38,253 nucleotides of DNA from an uncultured Ruminiclostridium sp. (GTDB lineage: Bacteria; Bacillota; Clostridia; Oscillospirales; Ruminococcaceae). Positions 8,638 to 16,101 of the stretch are shown piece after piece (the first letter of the stretch is position 1; each line of letters begins with the position of its first letter). A model generated the notes under the pieces. It was not told the origin of the DNA, made no database searches, and saw only the letters and a program-made list of their open reading frames with translations. A program made the translations under genes and the position numbers. The DNA is taken from assembly GCA_910585505.1 (NCBI GenBank), contig CAJUFF010000003.1:4889-43141 (forward strand), in the 5' to 3' direction.

Positions 8638-9883
8638 CCGCCGCCTTAATTTTTTCTCTGTATTCCTTAGCCGCCTGTTCCAGCTTGTTATCTCCGAATT
8701 TATAGTACACTCTGTCTTTAAGCTCATCGGGAAGATACTGCTGCTCCACATAGTGATTGGGAAATTCATGGGGGTAAATGTAATTCTGTCCCTTGACGGC
8801 GGCTCCTTCTCCGTCGTAGTGCTTGTTCTGAAGCTGTCGGGGAAATTCGCCGGTTATTCCCCGTTCGATATCCTCCACCGCTGCCTTTATGGCAACGTTG
8901 GCGCTGTTGGATTTGGGACTTGTGGCAAGCAGGACGACCGCCTGAGCCAAAGGAATACGTGCTTCGGGAAGACCGAGCTGGAGCGCTGCGTCAACGCAGG
9001 CTTTTGCCACGACTATTCCGTTGGGATATGCAAGACCAATGTCCTCCGAAGCGGTGACAAGAAGCCTTCGGCAGACGGAGGGCAAGTCTCCCGCTTCAAG
9101 CAGCCTCGCCATATAATGGAGCGCCGCGTTTTCATCGGAGCCTCTAATAGACTTCTGAAAGGCGGACAACAGATCGTAATGCTGATCACCGTCCCGATCG
9201 TAGCGCATATTGCTTCTCTGGGCAAGTTCGGAGGCGAGAGCCTTGGTTATTTTTCCGTCGTTGGCGGAAAGTACGCAAAGTTCAACGGTGTTAAGGGATT
9301 TACGCACGTCTCCGCCGCAGCCCTTGGCAATTTGCTCAAAAACTCCTTCCTCAATATCCATTTCTTCCCCCGCTTCTTCAAATGCAAGCTTGAAGCCCCG
9401 TTCAACGGCGGGCTTTATCTCTTCGGGAGTAAGAGGCTTAAACTCGAAAACAGTGGAGCGGGATAAAATGGCGTTGTAGACATAAAAAAAAGGATTTTCC
9501 GTAGTAGAGGCTATAAGCGTTATATCTCCCGTTTCAATGTATTCCAAAAGACTTTGCTGCTGCTTTTTGTTAAGGTACTGTATTTCATCAAGATAAAGCA
9601 GAATACCGTTCAGAGAAGAAAATGTATTTCGGGAGGCTATTATTTCTTTTATGTCGGAGGTTGAGGCGGAGGTTCCGTTAAGCTTGTACAAATCCATATT
9701 GCTTTTTTTTGCTATAATGTTGGCAACGGTGGTCTTCCCCACTCCCGAAGGACCGTAAAAAATCATATTGGGTATATGGCCGCTCTCAATAATGTTTTTC
9801 AGCGGTCTTCCGTTTCCCAATAAATGAGACTGGCCGTATACCTCGCTCAGATCTTCCGGACGTATCTTATCGGCTAATGGCAT
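8621..9883 (-). CDS. rarA: Replication-associated recombination protein A (RarA/MgsA AAA+ ATPase)
   Basis: RarA is a clamp-loader-like AAA+ ATPase that acts at stalled replication forks. The 420-residue product shows Walker A GPSGVGKT (44-51), Walker B LLYLDE (95-100), the sensor stretch LIASTTENPFF and the arginine-finger region NAILSRSTVFEF. A C-terminal tetramerisation region follows, with EDIGLAYPNG and the family tail motif KHYDGEGAAVKGQNYIYPHE. The start MPLADKIRPEDL is preferred, with AAGGAAAA upstream; a GTG at 9904 in the same frame is less likely. It converges on the S1-domain gene with overlapping stops. Confidence 0.95.
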   Translation of the reverse strand: MPLADKIRPEDLSEVYGQSHLLGNGRPLKNIIESGHIPNMIFYGPSGVGKTTVANIIAKKSNMDLYKLNGTSASTSDIKEIIASRNTFSSLNGILLYLDEIQYLNKKQQQSLLEYIETGDITLIASTTENPFFYVYNAILSRSTVFEFKPLTPEEIKPAVERGFKLAFEEAGEEMDIEEGVFEQIAKGCGGDVRKSLNTVELCVLSANDGKITKALASELAQRSNMRYDRDGDQHYDLLSAFQKSIRGSDENAALHYMARLLEAGDLPSVCRRLLVTASEDIGLAYPNGIVVAKACVDAALQLGLPEARIPLAQAVVLLATSPKSNSANVAIKAAVEDIERGITGEFPRQLQNKHYDGEGAAVKGQNYIYPHEFPNHYVEQQYLPDELKDRVYYKFGDNKLEQAAKEYREKIKAAAKKPF

Positions 9884-9908
9884 CGGATTTTCCTTTCTTG
9901 TCACTTAA

Positions 9909-9937
9909 TGACCCCACCGCTTATGGCAGTGGGGTCA
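9909..9937. terminator. GC-rich hairpin just upstream of rarA
   Basis: TGACCCCAC (9909-9917) pairs exactly with GTGGGGTCA (9929-9937) around an 11-base loop. No T-run follows on the minus strand, so a terminator call is uncertain; on the plus strand the downstream bases are T/C-rich. It lies about 26 bases before the rarA start and could also be an attenuator or a repeat remnant. Confidence 0.45.
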
Positions 9938-9989
9938 TATTTGTCCCTTTTCCCTTTCGTGTTGATAAACATCTATAAAATCAAAGTGA

Positions 9990-10024
9990 CGGAATGGGCA
10001 GTGAACCATTCCGGATCACTGCCC
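9990..10024. repeat. Interlocked inverted repeats after the C39-like gene
   Basis: Two perfect 8-bp inverted repeats interleave. CGGAATGG (9990-9997) pairs with CCATTCCG (10006-10013). GGGCAGTG (9996-10003) pairs with CACTGCCC (10017-10024). The first arms share two bases, so both full stems cannot form together. On the minus strand the outer GGGCAGTG/CACTGCCC stem is followed after a short gap by TTTGATTTT, so one of the two folds may terminate the 10041-10400 gene. Confidence 0.6.
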
Positions 10025-10040
10025 GATAAACTGAAAGTTA

Positions 10041-10400
10041 CTATTCGGCATATATTTCTAAGAATGACGTAATTTTTCCATATGTGTATTCCCCCTCAAT
10101 CAAACCAAACTCCGGGTCATAATATTTATTATCATAAAATAGCGTCCAATGTGTATATCCCGCATTTGTATGGACTGTCAAAATCGAATATTTGTAAGGA
10201 ACAGGAAGTTTCTTGGAAATACGTTTATTTCTTTCAGCGTGTCTGACGCCATAAAAATCAAGTATTTCTATCAGTTGACCGATACTCGTAGCACCATCTG
10301 TTTTCATATCTTTGATTACTTCTTCAATACTTTTCCCAGTAATCATGGAGATACACGCCTGTCCGCACGTTGAAAAAGTAGGCTGAATAATTAATTTCAT
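10041..10400 (-). CDS. Stand-alone C39-like (papain-fold) cysteine peptidase
   Basis: A 119-residue protein matching the small C39-like peptidase fold. It has an oxyanion Gln6, Cys12 in QPTFSTCGQACI, His84 in GYTHWTLF and Asp95 in KYYDPEFG, so a full Gln-Cys-His-Asp set is present. Real C39 domains are normally fused to bacteriocin ABC exporters and cut double-glycine leaders. Here there is no transporter, no signal peptide and no neighbouring precursor, so it may be a cytosolic peptidase or a toxin-like or effector protein. It is flanked by A/T-rich spacers between rarA and prs and looks like an insertion between housekeeping genes. The activity is inferred from the residues only. Confidence 0.72.
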   Translation of the reverse strand: MKLIIQPTFSTCGQACISMITGKSIEEVIKDMKTDGATSIGQLIEILDFYGVRHAERNKRISKKLPVPYKYSILTVHTNAGYTHWTLFYDNKYYDPEFGLIEGEYTYGKITSFLEIYAE

Positions 10401-10476
10401 GTATCACACCATCAATCCAATCTCAATAAAAGAGAAAAAGTCATCATATTTTATAAACTATAACTTAAAAAATAAC

Positions 10477-11640
10477 TTATAAATTCTCCGCGCTTTTAAC
10501 ATTGTATTTTCTAAGCAGCGATTTTATTTTTGTATGAGGATCAATAACCTTACTGGTGGATATATCGTGATTAATGGCGGCAATAAGGTAGGCTATGTAC
10601 TTGGATACGTCCACCTCTTTGAACCATTCGCGAGAAAGCAGGTCGGGAGTTCTGTATGTGAGGTTTGTACCGAATACGTAGTCTATCATTCCTTCCTGAT
10701 AAGCCTTGTCAAACTTATCAAGACCCGCCGTAAATATCGGATATGTGGCGTAGGCAATTATTCTTTTTGCCTTGCGCTTTTTCAACTCGTAAGCTATATC
10801 CAGCATTGAGTCTCCGGAGGAGATTATATCGTCGGAAATGAACACCGTCATATCCTCAACCGAGTTGCCCAGATATTCATGGGCAACTATCGGGTTGCGG
10901 CCGTTCACAATAGTGGAATAATCCCGTCTTTTGTAGAACATTCCCATCTGTACTCCCAAAACCGAAGCGTAGTACATATTGCGGTTAAGAGCGCCCTCGT
11001 CGGGGCTTACCACCATAAAGTGCTCTGGAGAAACGTCAAGCTCATTAACCTCCTGAAACATTGCTTTAAGCACCTGATAAGAAGGCATAACATTATCAAA
11101 TCCCATAAGCGGCACCGCGTTGCATACTCTCGCATCGTGAGCGTCAAAGGTAATCAGATTGGATACTCCCATCGCCTGAAGCTCTTGAAGCATTACCGCA
11201 CAGTCCAAAGACTCGCGGTAGTTTCTTCTATGCTGTCTGCCGCCGTAAAGTATGGGCATTACCACGCTTATTCTGTGGGCTTTTCCGCCCATTGCCTGAA
11301 TAACGCGCTTTAAATCCTGAAAATGATCGTCGGGGGACATAAAATTTTCTTTGCCGAACATTTTATAGGTACAGCTATAATTACCCACATCAACAATAAT
11401 AAAGATATCGTCGCCGCGAATGGAGGTTTTTATAAGTCCTTTTCCGTCTCCGGAGGAGAATCTCGGACATTCGGTCTCAACAAGGTATGAGGGTTGTGCG
11501 TAAGGAGTGTTTTCCGACCACTGAACAAGATAATTGTTGATCTTGTTACCCAAATCCTTCGCGCCGTCGGCAGCGATAATTCCCAAAGGAGCCACTTGCT
11601 GTTTTGATTTAAGCACTATTTCACTTGCTTTCTCAGTCAT
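10477..11640 (-). CDS. prs: Ribose-phosphate pyrophosphokinase (long clostridial type)
   Basis: It transfers pyrophosphate from ATP to ribose 5-phosphate to make PRPP for nucleotide, histidine and NAD synthesis. The 387 residues are longer than the usual 310-320. The N-terminal half has IIVDVGNYSCTY, MPILYGGRQHRR and LITFDAHDARVCN. The C-terminal half has VVSPDEGALNRN and the PRPP loop SDDIISSGDSMLD, where typical enzymes read DDxxxTGGT. The divergent loop and N-terminal extension match a clostridial subgroup annotated as Prs; its regulation may differ from the classical enzyme. AAAGGACG precedes the ATG. It lies downstream of glyA with a 58-base gap. Confidence 0.88.
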   Translation of the reverse strand: MTEKASEIVLKSKQQVAPLGIIAADGAKDLGNKINNYLVQWSENTPYAQPSYLVETECPRFSSGDGKGLIKTSIRGDDIFIIVDVGNYSCTYKMFGKENFMSPDDHFQDLKRVIQAMGGKAHRISVVMPILYGGRQHRRNYRESLDCAVMLQELQAMGVSNLITFDAHDARVCNAVPLMGFDNVMPSYQVLKAMFQEVNELDVSPEHFMVVSPDEGALNRNMYYASVLGVQMGMFYKRRDYSTIVNGRNPIVAHEYLGNSVEDMTVFISDDIISSGDSMLDIAYELKKRKAKRIIAYATYPIFTAGLDKFDKAYQEGMIDYVFGTNLTYRTPDLLSREWFKEVDVSKYIAYLIAAINHDISTSKVIDPHTKIKSLLRKYNVKSAENL

Positions 11641-11698
11641 TTTTTACGTCCTTTCGTAAATAAGGAAATTTAAGGCGTATTCCGTTTACAACGGGAAC

Positions 11699-12955
11699 TT
11701 ATTCATAAAGAGGATATTTAGCGCAGATACCGTTAACTATATCTCTTGCTTTATCCATATTTGCTTCAAAATCGGAGGCGGTAAGATAGATACTTTCACC
11801 GATCTTAAGCATATCCTCTTCTTTAAGCCCGCGTGTGGTAACGGCTGCCGTTCCTATTCTTACGCCGCTGGTAACAAAAGGCTTTTCGGGGTCGTTGGGA
11901 ATAGCGTTTTTGTTTACGGTTATATACACGTCGTCAAGGCGCTTTTCAAGCTCTTTGCCCGTAATGCTGAAAGGACGCAGGTCAACAAGCATAAGGTGAT
12001 TGTCGATACCGCCGGATACCAGACGGAAGCCTCTCTTTACAAGCTCTCCGGCCAATGCCTGAGCATTCAATATAATCTGTCTGCCGTATTCCTTGAAGGA
12101 AGGATCGAGAGCTTCTTTGAGACAAACCGCTTTGGCGGCGATAACGTGCATTAAAGGTCCTCCCTGTGTTCCAGGGAATATGGCTTTATTAATCTTCTTG
12201 GCGATCTCCTCGTCGTTGCAGAGTATCATACCCCCTCTGGGACCTCTGAGGGTTTTATGAGTGGTAGTGGTAACAACGTCGGCATAAGGCACGGGGGACA
12301 TATGGACGCCTGCGGCAACAAGTCCGGCAATGTGTGCCATATCTACCATAAAGTAAGCACCCACAATCTTGGCGATTTGGGATATTTTTTCAAAATCTAT
12401 TTTACGAGGATATGCGCTTGCGCCTGCTACTATCAGCTTGGGCTTATTCTCCTTGGCAAGGCGCTCGATTTCATCATAGTCTATAGTTTCGGTTTCGTCG
12501 TTCAGTCCATAGGGTACAAAATTGAAGTACTTTCCAGAAAGGTTTACGGGGGAACCGTGGGTAAGGTGTCCGCCATGGGCAAGACTCATTCCCAGAACAG
12601 TATCGCCGGGTTCAAGAAGCGCAAAATAAACCGCAGTATTTGCCTGTGCTCCCGAATGGGGCTGAACATTGGCGAAATTACAACCAAAAAGCTTTTTCGC
12701 GCGGTCTATGGCAATATTTTCCGCCACATCAACACATTGACAACCGCCGTAATAACGCTTTGCCGGATACCCCTCCGCGTACTTGTTTGTTAGAACGCTT
12801 CCCATCGCCGCCATAACGGCGGGAGAAACTATATTTTCGCTTGCGATAAGCTCCAAGTTGCGTCTCTGACGCTTAAGCTCGTCGTTCATTGCCTCCGATA
12901 CTTCGGGATCAAAGTCCTTCAAAAAACCTATAGTATTGACTAAATTGTTGTACAT
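11699..12955 (-). CDS. glyA: Serine hydroxymethyltransferase
   Basis: A PLP enzyme that converts serine and tetrahydrofolate to glycine and 5,10-methylene-THF, the main one-carbon source. The 418-residue protein has LIASENIVSPAV, NKYAEGYPAKRYYGG, NVQPHSGAQAN and the PLP lysine (about K234) in TTTTHKTLRGPRGG. A C-terminal FVTSGVRIGTAAVTTRG follows. Its length is normal. A good promoter lies at 13022-13050 and GAGGAAAT lies before the start. prs follows and may share the transcript. Confidence 0.97.
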   Translation of the reverse strand: MYNNLVNTIGFLKDFDPEVSEAMNDELKRQRRNLELIASENIVSPAVMAAMGSVLTNKYAEGYPAKRYYGGCQCVDVAENIAIDRAKKLFGCNFANVQPHSGAQANTAVYFALLEPGDTVLGMSLAHGGHLTHGSPVNLSGKYFNFVPYGLNDETETIDYDEIERLAKENKPKLIVAGASAYPRKIDFEKISQIAKIVGAYFMVDMAHIAGLVAAGVHMSPVPYADVVTTTTHKTLRGPRGGMILCNDEEIAKKINKAIFPGTQGGPLMHVIAAKAVCLKEALDPSFKEYGRQIILNAQALAGELVKRGFRLVSGGIDNHLMLVDLRPFSITGKELEKRLDDVYITVNKNAIPNDPEKPFVTSGVRIGTAAVTTRGLKEEDMLKIGESIYLTASDFEANMDKARDIVNGICAKYPLYE

Positions 12956-13021
12956 TCACATTTCCTCGTTTCGTTCGCATTTTTTCGGCGGCTTTTGCAA
13001 CAAGCCGAAAGTTACAGTATT

Positions 13022-13050
13022 ATTATACTATTTTTTGACATAAATTTCAA
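13022..13050 (-). promoter_or_regulatory. Sigma-A promoter for glyA
   Basis: Minus-strand TTGAAA (13045-13050), a 17-base spacer and TATAAT (13022-13027) give a near-consensus promoter about 67 bases upstream of the glyA start. It sits directly after the terminator of the 13130-13348 gene, which isolates the two transcripts. Confidence 0.85.
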
Positions 13051-13058
13051 TAGTTTTT

Positions 13059-13113
13059 AAAAAATATTTGATATGCCCGTGAAAACCTTTCAGTTAAAAG
13101 TTTTCACGGGCAT
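13059..13113 (-). terminator. Rho-independent terminator after the 72-residue protein gene
   Basis: Arms 13073-13086 and 13100-13113 are perfect 14-bp complements (ATGCCCGTGAAAAC and its complement) with a 13-base loop. A TATTTTTT stretch follows on the minus strand, down to 13059. It lies 17 bases past the stop at 13130. Confidence 0.85.
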
Positions 13114-13129
13114 TTTGCAAATATCCTTA

Positions 13130-13348
13130 TTACTTGTTTCCGAAAAGACCGCCGAGCTTGTCCTTTATGCTATCCACATTGATCTTGCCTTTCACCCCGT
13201 CGATAACGTTTTTTATAACATCGTCGGGAAGATCAACACCCAGCACTTCCTCTACTGCCTTTATAGGCTCCTTCCGAAACTTTTCCGCAAAGTTCTTGTC
13301 GTTCTTTATCTTGTTTACTACCTCGTCAATTTTCGCTTTGATATCCAT
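13130..13348 (-). CDS. Small conserved helical protein, Nif11/leader-peptide-like
   Basis: A 72-residue, highly charged helical protein of unknown function. The pattern NDKNFAEKFRKEP followed by AVEEVLGVDLPDDVIKNVI resembles the short helical domain found in Nif11-type and NHLP leader peptides. The C-terminus ends in DKLGGLFGNK. No modification enzyme or exporter is nearby, so a RiPP precursor role is not supported by context. A housekeeping or stress role is equally possible. AAAGGACG precedes the start at a good distance, and a strong terminator closes the unit. It follows hisE by 33 bases and may be the last gene of the hisI-hisE transcript. Confidence 0.72.
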   Translation of the reverse strand: MDIKAKIDEVVNKIKNDKNFAEKFRKEPIKAVEEVLGVDLPDDVIKNVIDGVKGKINVDSIKDKLGGLFGNK

Positions 13349-13381
13349 TTTTAAAACGTCCTTTCACAATATGTTTTATTT

Positions 13382-13720
13382 TCAGGTGTTTTTATCTACC
13401 TGATGAAACTGTTTTAAATTTCCTATTTTTTCATTCCTTCCTTCAAGCACCTTTTCCACATCGCTCCAGTCTAACCCTTGGTTTGCCGCAAGCACCATTA
13501 CATGGTAGAGCAAATCGTTTATTTCGTTCATAAGCTCCTCGTTATTCCCGTTTTTGGCGGCAATAACCGTTTCGGTGGCTTCCTCCCCCACCTTTTTACA
13601 GATTTTGTCCACGCCTTTGTCAAAAAGATAGGCAGTGTAGCTGTTTTCCTGCGCGATTCCCTTCTCATAGTCGGATTTGCGCTGCTTGATTACCTCAAAA
13701 ATTTCTCGATAGATTGTCAT
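13382..13720 (-). CDS. hisE: Phosphoribosyl-ATP pyrophosphatase
   Basis: It removes pyrophosphate from phosphoribosyl-ATP, the second step of histidine synthesis. The 112-residue all-helical protein has the MazG-like metal site: KKVGEEATETVIAAK, then EINDLLYHVMVL. NSYTAYLFDKGVDKI in the N-terminal part is typical. HisE and HisI are separate genes here rather than the fused HisIE. It follows hisI by 24 bases on the same strand. Confidence 0.96.
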   Translation of the reverse strand: MTIYREIFEVIKQRKSDYEKGIAQENSYTAYLFDKGVDKICKKVGEEATETVIAAKNGNNEELMNEINDLLYHVMVLAANQGLDWSDVEKVLEGRNEKIGNLKQFHQVDKNT

Positions 13721-13744
13721 TTGTGTTTCCTTTCAATTTTTATT

Positions 13745-14089
13745 TTATTCATCCGAATTATACAGTTTATTAAAGAAGCAGCTATAATTCCCCGTGTGAC
13801 AGGCTGTGCCGGTCTGCTCCACGTTAAGAAGCAGAGTGTCGCTGTCACAGTCGGCGTATACGGAAATCACCTTCTGTAAATGTCCGCTAGTTGCGCCTTT
13901 ATTCCATAGCTCATGCCTTGATCTGCTCCAGTACCAAGTATATCCTGTTTCAAGAGTTTTTTGAAGGCTTTCCTTGTTCATATAGGCGAGCATAAGCACT
14001 GTTTTTGTGTTTATGTCAAATGCTATTGCAGGGATAAGAGGGCTTTTTTCAAAGTACTTGTCCAAATCCGATAATTTAATTTTGCTCAT
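13745..14089 (-). CDS. hisI: Phosphoribosyl-AMP cyclohydrolase
   Basis: A zinc enzyme that opens the adenine ring of phosphoribosyl-AMP, the third step of histidine synthesis. The 114 residues include VLMLAYMNKESLQKT, the typical core YWSRSRHELWNKGATSGH, DCDSDTLLLNVEQ and ACHTGNYSCFF with the metal-binding Cys residues. The start is put at 14089 because the Shine-Dalgarno GGAAGG sits 13 bases away; an in-frame ATG at 14101 is only one base from it. The same leader layout occurs at the S1-domain gene. Confidence 0.95.
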   Translation of the reverse strand: MSKIKLSDLDKYFEKSPLIPAIAFDINTKTVLMLAYMNKESLQKTLETGYTWYWSRSRHELWNKGATSGHLQKVISVYADCDSDTLLLNVEQTGTACHTGNYSCFFNKLYNSDE

Positions 14090-14212
14090 TTTTATAATCA
14101 TTCCTTCCTCTTAAAGAGCCTTTGTGTAGTGTAGTTTTGTGTTTAATGAACAAAGGCGGCGATTTTAATTTTTTTCGAGTTATTTTAAACTTTTTTCTTC
14201 ATACTGATTATT

Positions 14213-14376
14213 TTATGTTTTCAACTTTGAGTAGCGAGTACAGAGTGTATGTATAATCCGGCGTAAATTTTCCCAAAATAATTCTTTACGTTTCGATTGT
14301 GGGCGTTCCATCTTTCTTAAATATTTGCGATTTAACCGTTTTATTCATTATATAACATTTTTTAATAAAAAATCAA
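14213..14376 (-). promoter_or_regulatory. hisI promoter and long leader with a 32-codon frame
   Basis: Minus-strand TTGATT (14371-14376), an 18-base spacer and TATAAT (14347-14352) lie just after the methyltransferase stop. They would give hisI a leader of about 250 bases. Within it, 14213-14311 encodes MERPQSKRKELFWENLRR and 14 more residues, with no clear Shine-Dalgarno. There is no histidine run (one His only), so a classical his attenuator is not supported, and no T-box core was seen. The rest of 14102-14379 shows nothing I can name. Confidence 0.5.
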
Positions 14377-14379
14377 CAC

Positions 14380-15168
14380 TTATAATTTCTTTTTAAGCTC
14401 CGCGACCGCACCGTAATGCACGACCTCAAATTCGGGCGGCGCAACCTCGTCAAGCATTTTCTTATGTTCCTTTTCCCACATCTCAATCTCTTTTTCTCCC
14501 AGTGAAGCCCCGATTCCACGGCAGGACTTTATTCTACCGCTCCAGCTTTCGCGGGTGAAAGGAACTTTTATCCGATATTCCTCACGGTAAATAAGCTTGA
14601 ATTTTTCGTTATATAAATCCGGTATATAAATCGCGTGCATAGTTTCTCCCGCTCCGCTCCACTTAGGATTGTATTTAAGCACCGTTTTTTCGCTTTCAGC
14701 CGCGATTTTGTCCTCAAAGGGAAGCCAAGCCATATATAATATTAGTATGCTACCGCCGGGTTTCAGCATACGGTAAAGCTTAGGCATAACCTTTTCGTGA
14801 TTGAAATAAAAAAAGCATTGACATGCGGTAACAACGTCAAAGGAATCATCGTCAAATTTCAGTTCCTCGGCTGAAGCCGTGAGATAATGAATGTCCATTC
14901 CCTCGGATAAAAGTTTTGCTTGATTTATCTGGTTTTCCGAAATGTCGGCGGCGGTCCAGTCTGCTCCGTATCTGTACAAATTTCTCGGTATAACTCCCGT
15001 TCCCGTACCTATGTCGAGAACATTCTGCCCCTTTATACATAAGCCCCGTTCAAGAATTTTCCCGTAAAATACGGGTGGATATATATCCCTGAATTTTGCG
15101 TAATCGGAGGAGGTTTTACCCCAGTCAAATGGTCTTCCGCCGTCTATATTGCCGTTAATTATTTCCAT
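14380..15168 (-). CDS. Class I SAM-dependent methyltransferase
   Basis: A 262-residue methyltransferase with Rossmann motif I VLDIGTGTGVIPRNL (about residues 50-64). Then come WTAADISENQ (acidic loop), the ASAEELKFDDDSFDVVT region and MLKPGGSILILYM. The first 30 residues (FDWGKTSSDYAKFRDIYP) are of the type seen in small-molecule and lipid methyltransferases. The substrate is unknown. GAGGAG lies upstream of the ATG. It is the last gene of the accessory block between hisF and hisI and is intact, unlike the two genes before it. Confidence 0.88.
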   Translation of the reverse strand: MEIINGNIDGGRPFDWGKTSSDYAKFRDIYPPVFYGKILERGLCIKGQNVLDIGTGTGVIPRNLYRYGADWTAADISENQINQAKLLSEGMDIHYLTASAEELKFDDDSFDVVTACQCFFYFNHEKVMPKLYRMLKPGGSILILYMAWLPFEDKIAAESEKTVLKYNPKWSGAGETMHAIYIPDLYNEKFKLIYREEYRIKVPFTRESWSGRIKSCRGIGASLGEKEIEMWEKEHKKMLDEVAPPEFEVVHYGAVAELKKKL

Positions 15169-15186
15169 TTGTCATTTCTCCTCATT

Positions 15187-15572
15187 TTAATGAAATTGTG
15201 CTGAATCGTTCAATATATCCTCGCGATATTCTGCATGATTAGGAATACTACCGTCAAAACCGCCTAATTTCGGAAATACCAGCTTCAGTGTACTCCCGTC
15301 TTTTGTTTTGATAAAACATTGGACATTATCAGATAATTTTGTGTGATGCCGATATACAAATCATATTTTGAGTATTTGCTTTTGCCAATCTCAATCGGTG
15401 TCCCGTTTTCATCCGGAAAAAGGCAGTCATACTTAAGCGCACAATCTCCAAATGCCTGCTTGATATGCGTTTTCGCTCCGATTCCGTGTATTTCCGCCGT
15501 GAGCGTTTCACCTGTGGGAAGGCATTTTTCCGGAGAAATAAGCATATTCTTTCCGCTGAAAATTTCGGACAT
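15187..15572 (-). pseudogene. Unknown protein gene broken by a one-base deletion
   Basis: The frame begins MSEIFSGKNMLISPEKCLP after AAAGGA and reads coherently through KYDLYIGITQ, then would stop at 15285. From the A4 run at 15337-15340 the neighbouring frame continues sensibly (KLSDNVQCFIKTKDG, then KLVFPKLGGFDGSIP) to a stop at 15187-15189. Adding one A to the run restores a 128-residue product. This is a real decay event, a minus-one recoding site or a sequencing error. I recognise no family; the product looks soluble and mixed alpha/beta. Confidence 0.72.
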
Positions 15573-15606
15573 ATTTTTCCTTTCACATATTTTACCGTTT
15601 ACTAGA

Positions 15607-16101
15607 TTAAAAATAATGTTTGTTTATTTTCTCGACGGGAACGGTGAATGATATTCTTTCTCCCACTGTGTCTGGATAAGCAAAAACAACAGTTTCTCCC
15701 ATACTGCTTTCATACCATTCCGACGGAATATAATTCAGTTTGCTGTCACATCTGCCGTCCAGATATTCTCGCCAGTTTTCACCTAACAGCATATCCATGG
15801 TAATAGATTCGAGGGTTTCCTTATCAAAATTTGCGCAGGGTTCTTCTCCCGCCCCCACTGTACCTAAACGGACAGCGTAACAGTTATTTCTCTCATAAAT
15901 ATCTATGGTGCGATATCTTGAATGCCAATCTGGGTCAAATTTTCTAAAGATATCCCAAGCGCGTTTCTGTAAGGCATACTCAAGTTCGTCCTTTTCCTTA
16001 ACCTCTTCTTCCGAATGGAACGGTGAATCCGTAATTCTTCGATATATATCACCGTTTTCGGAAATATAGGTTGTCTCCCATTCTCCATAAGGATAATCAT
16101 T
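15607..16101 (-). pseudogene. Unknown protein gene lacking an in-frame start
   Basis: The minus-strand frame from just after the DUF4180 stop reads NDYPYGEWETTYISENGD and goes on for 164 residues to a stop at 15607, with natural composition (CANFDKETLESITMDMLLG, FAYPDTVGERISFTVP). The only start-like codon is a GTG at 15858, halfway in and with no clear ribosome-binding site. An ATG in another frame at 16096-16098 would connect if one base were added immediately after it. The most likely reading is a one-base deletion at the start of a roughly 165-residue gene. No family recognised. Confidence 0.65.

Noticed and set aside
8753..9466. A 237-codon plus-strand frame opposite rarA
   Set aside because: It is the reverse-strand shadow of a well-conserved AAA+ gene.
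9990..10024. A true H-type pseudoknot
   Set aside because: The topology fits, but loops of 0 and 3 bases are too short to span stems of 6 and 8 bp comfortably. Mutually exclusive hairpins are more likely.
13130..13348. RiPP biosynthetic cluster
   Set aside because: The peptide is leader-like, but no modification enzyme, protease or exporter is close; the C39-like protein is 3 kb away in another unit.
14090..14340. T-box or histidine attenuator before hisI
   Set aside because: No T-box core sequence and no His-rich peptide were found in the leader.
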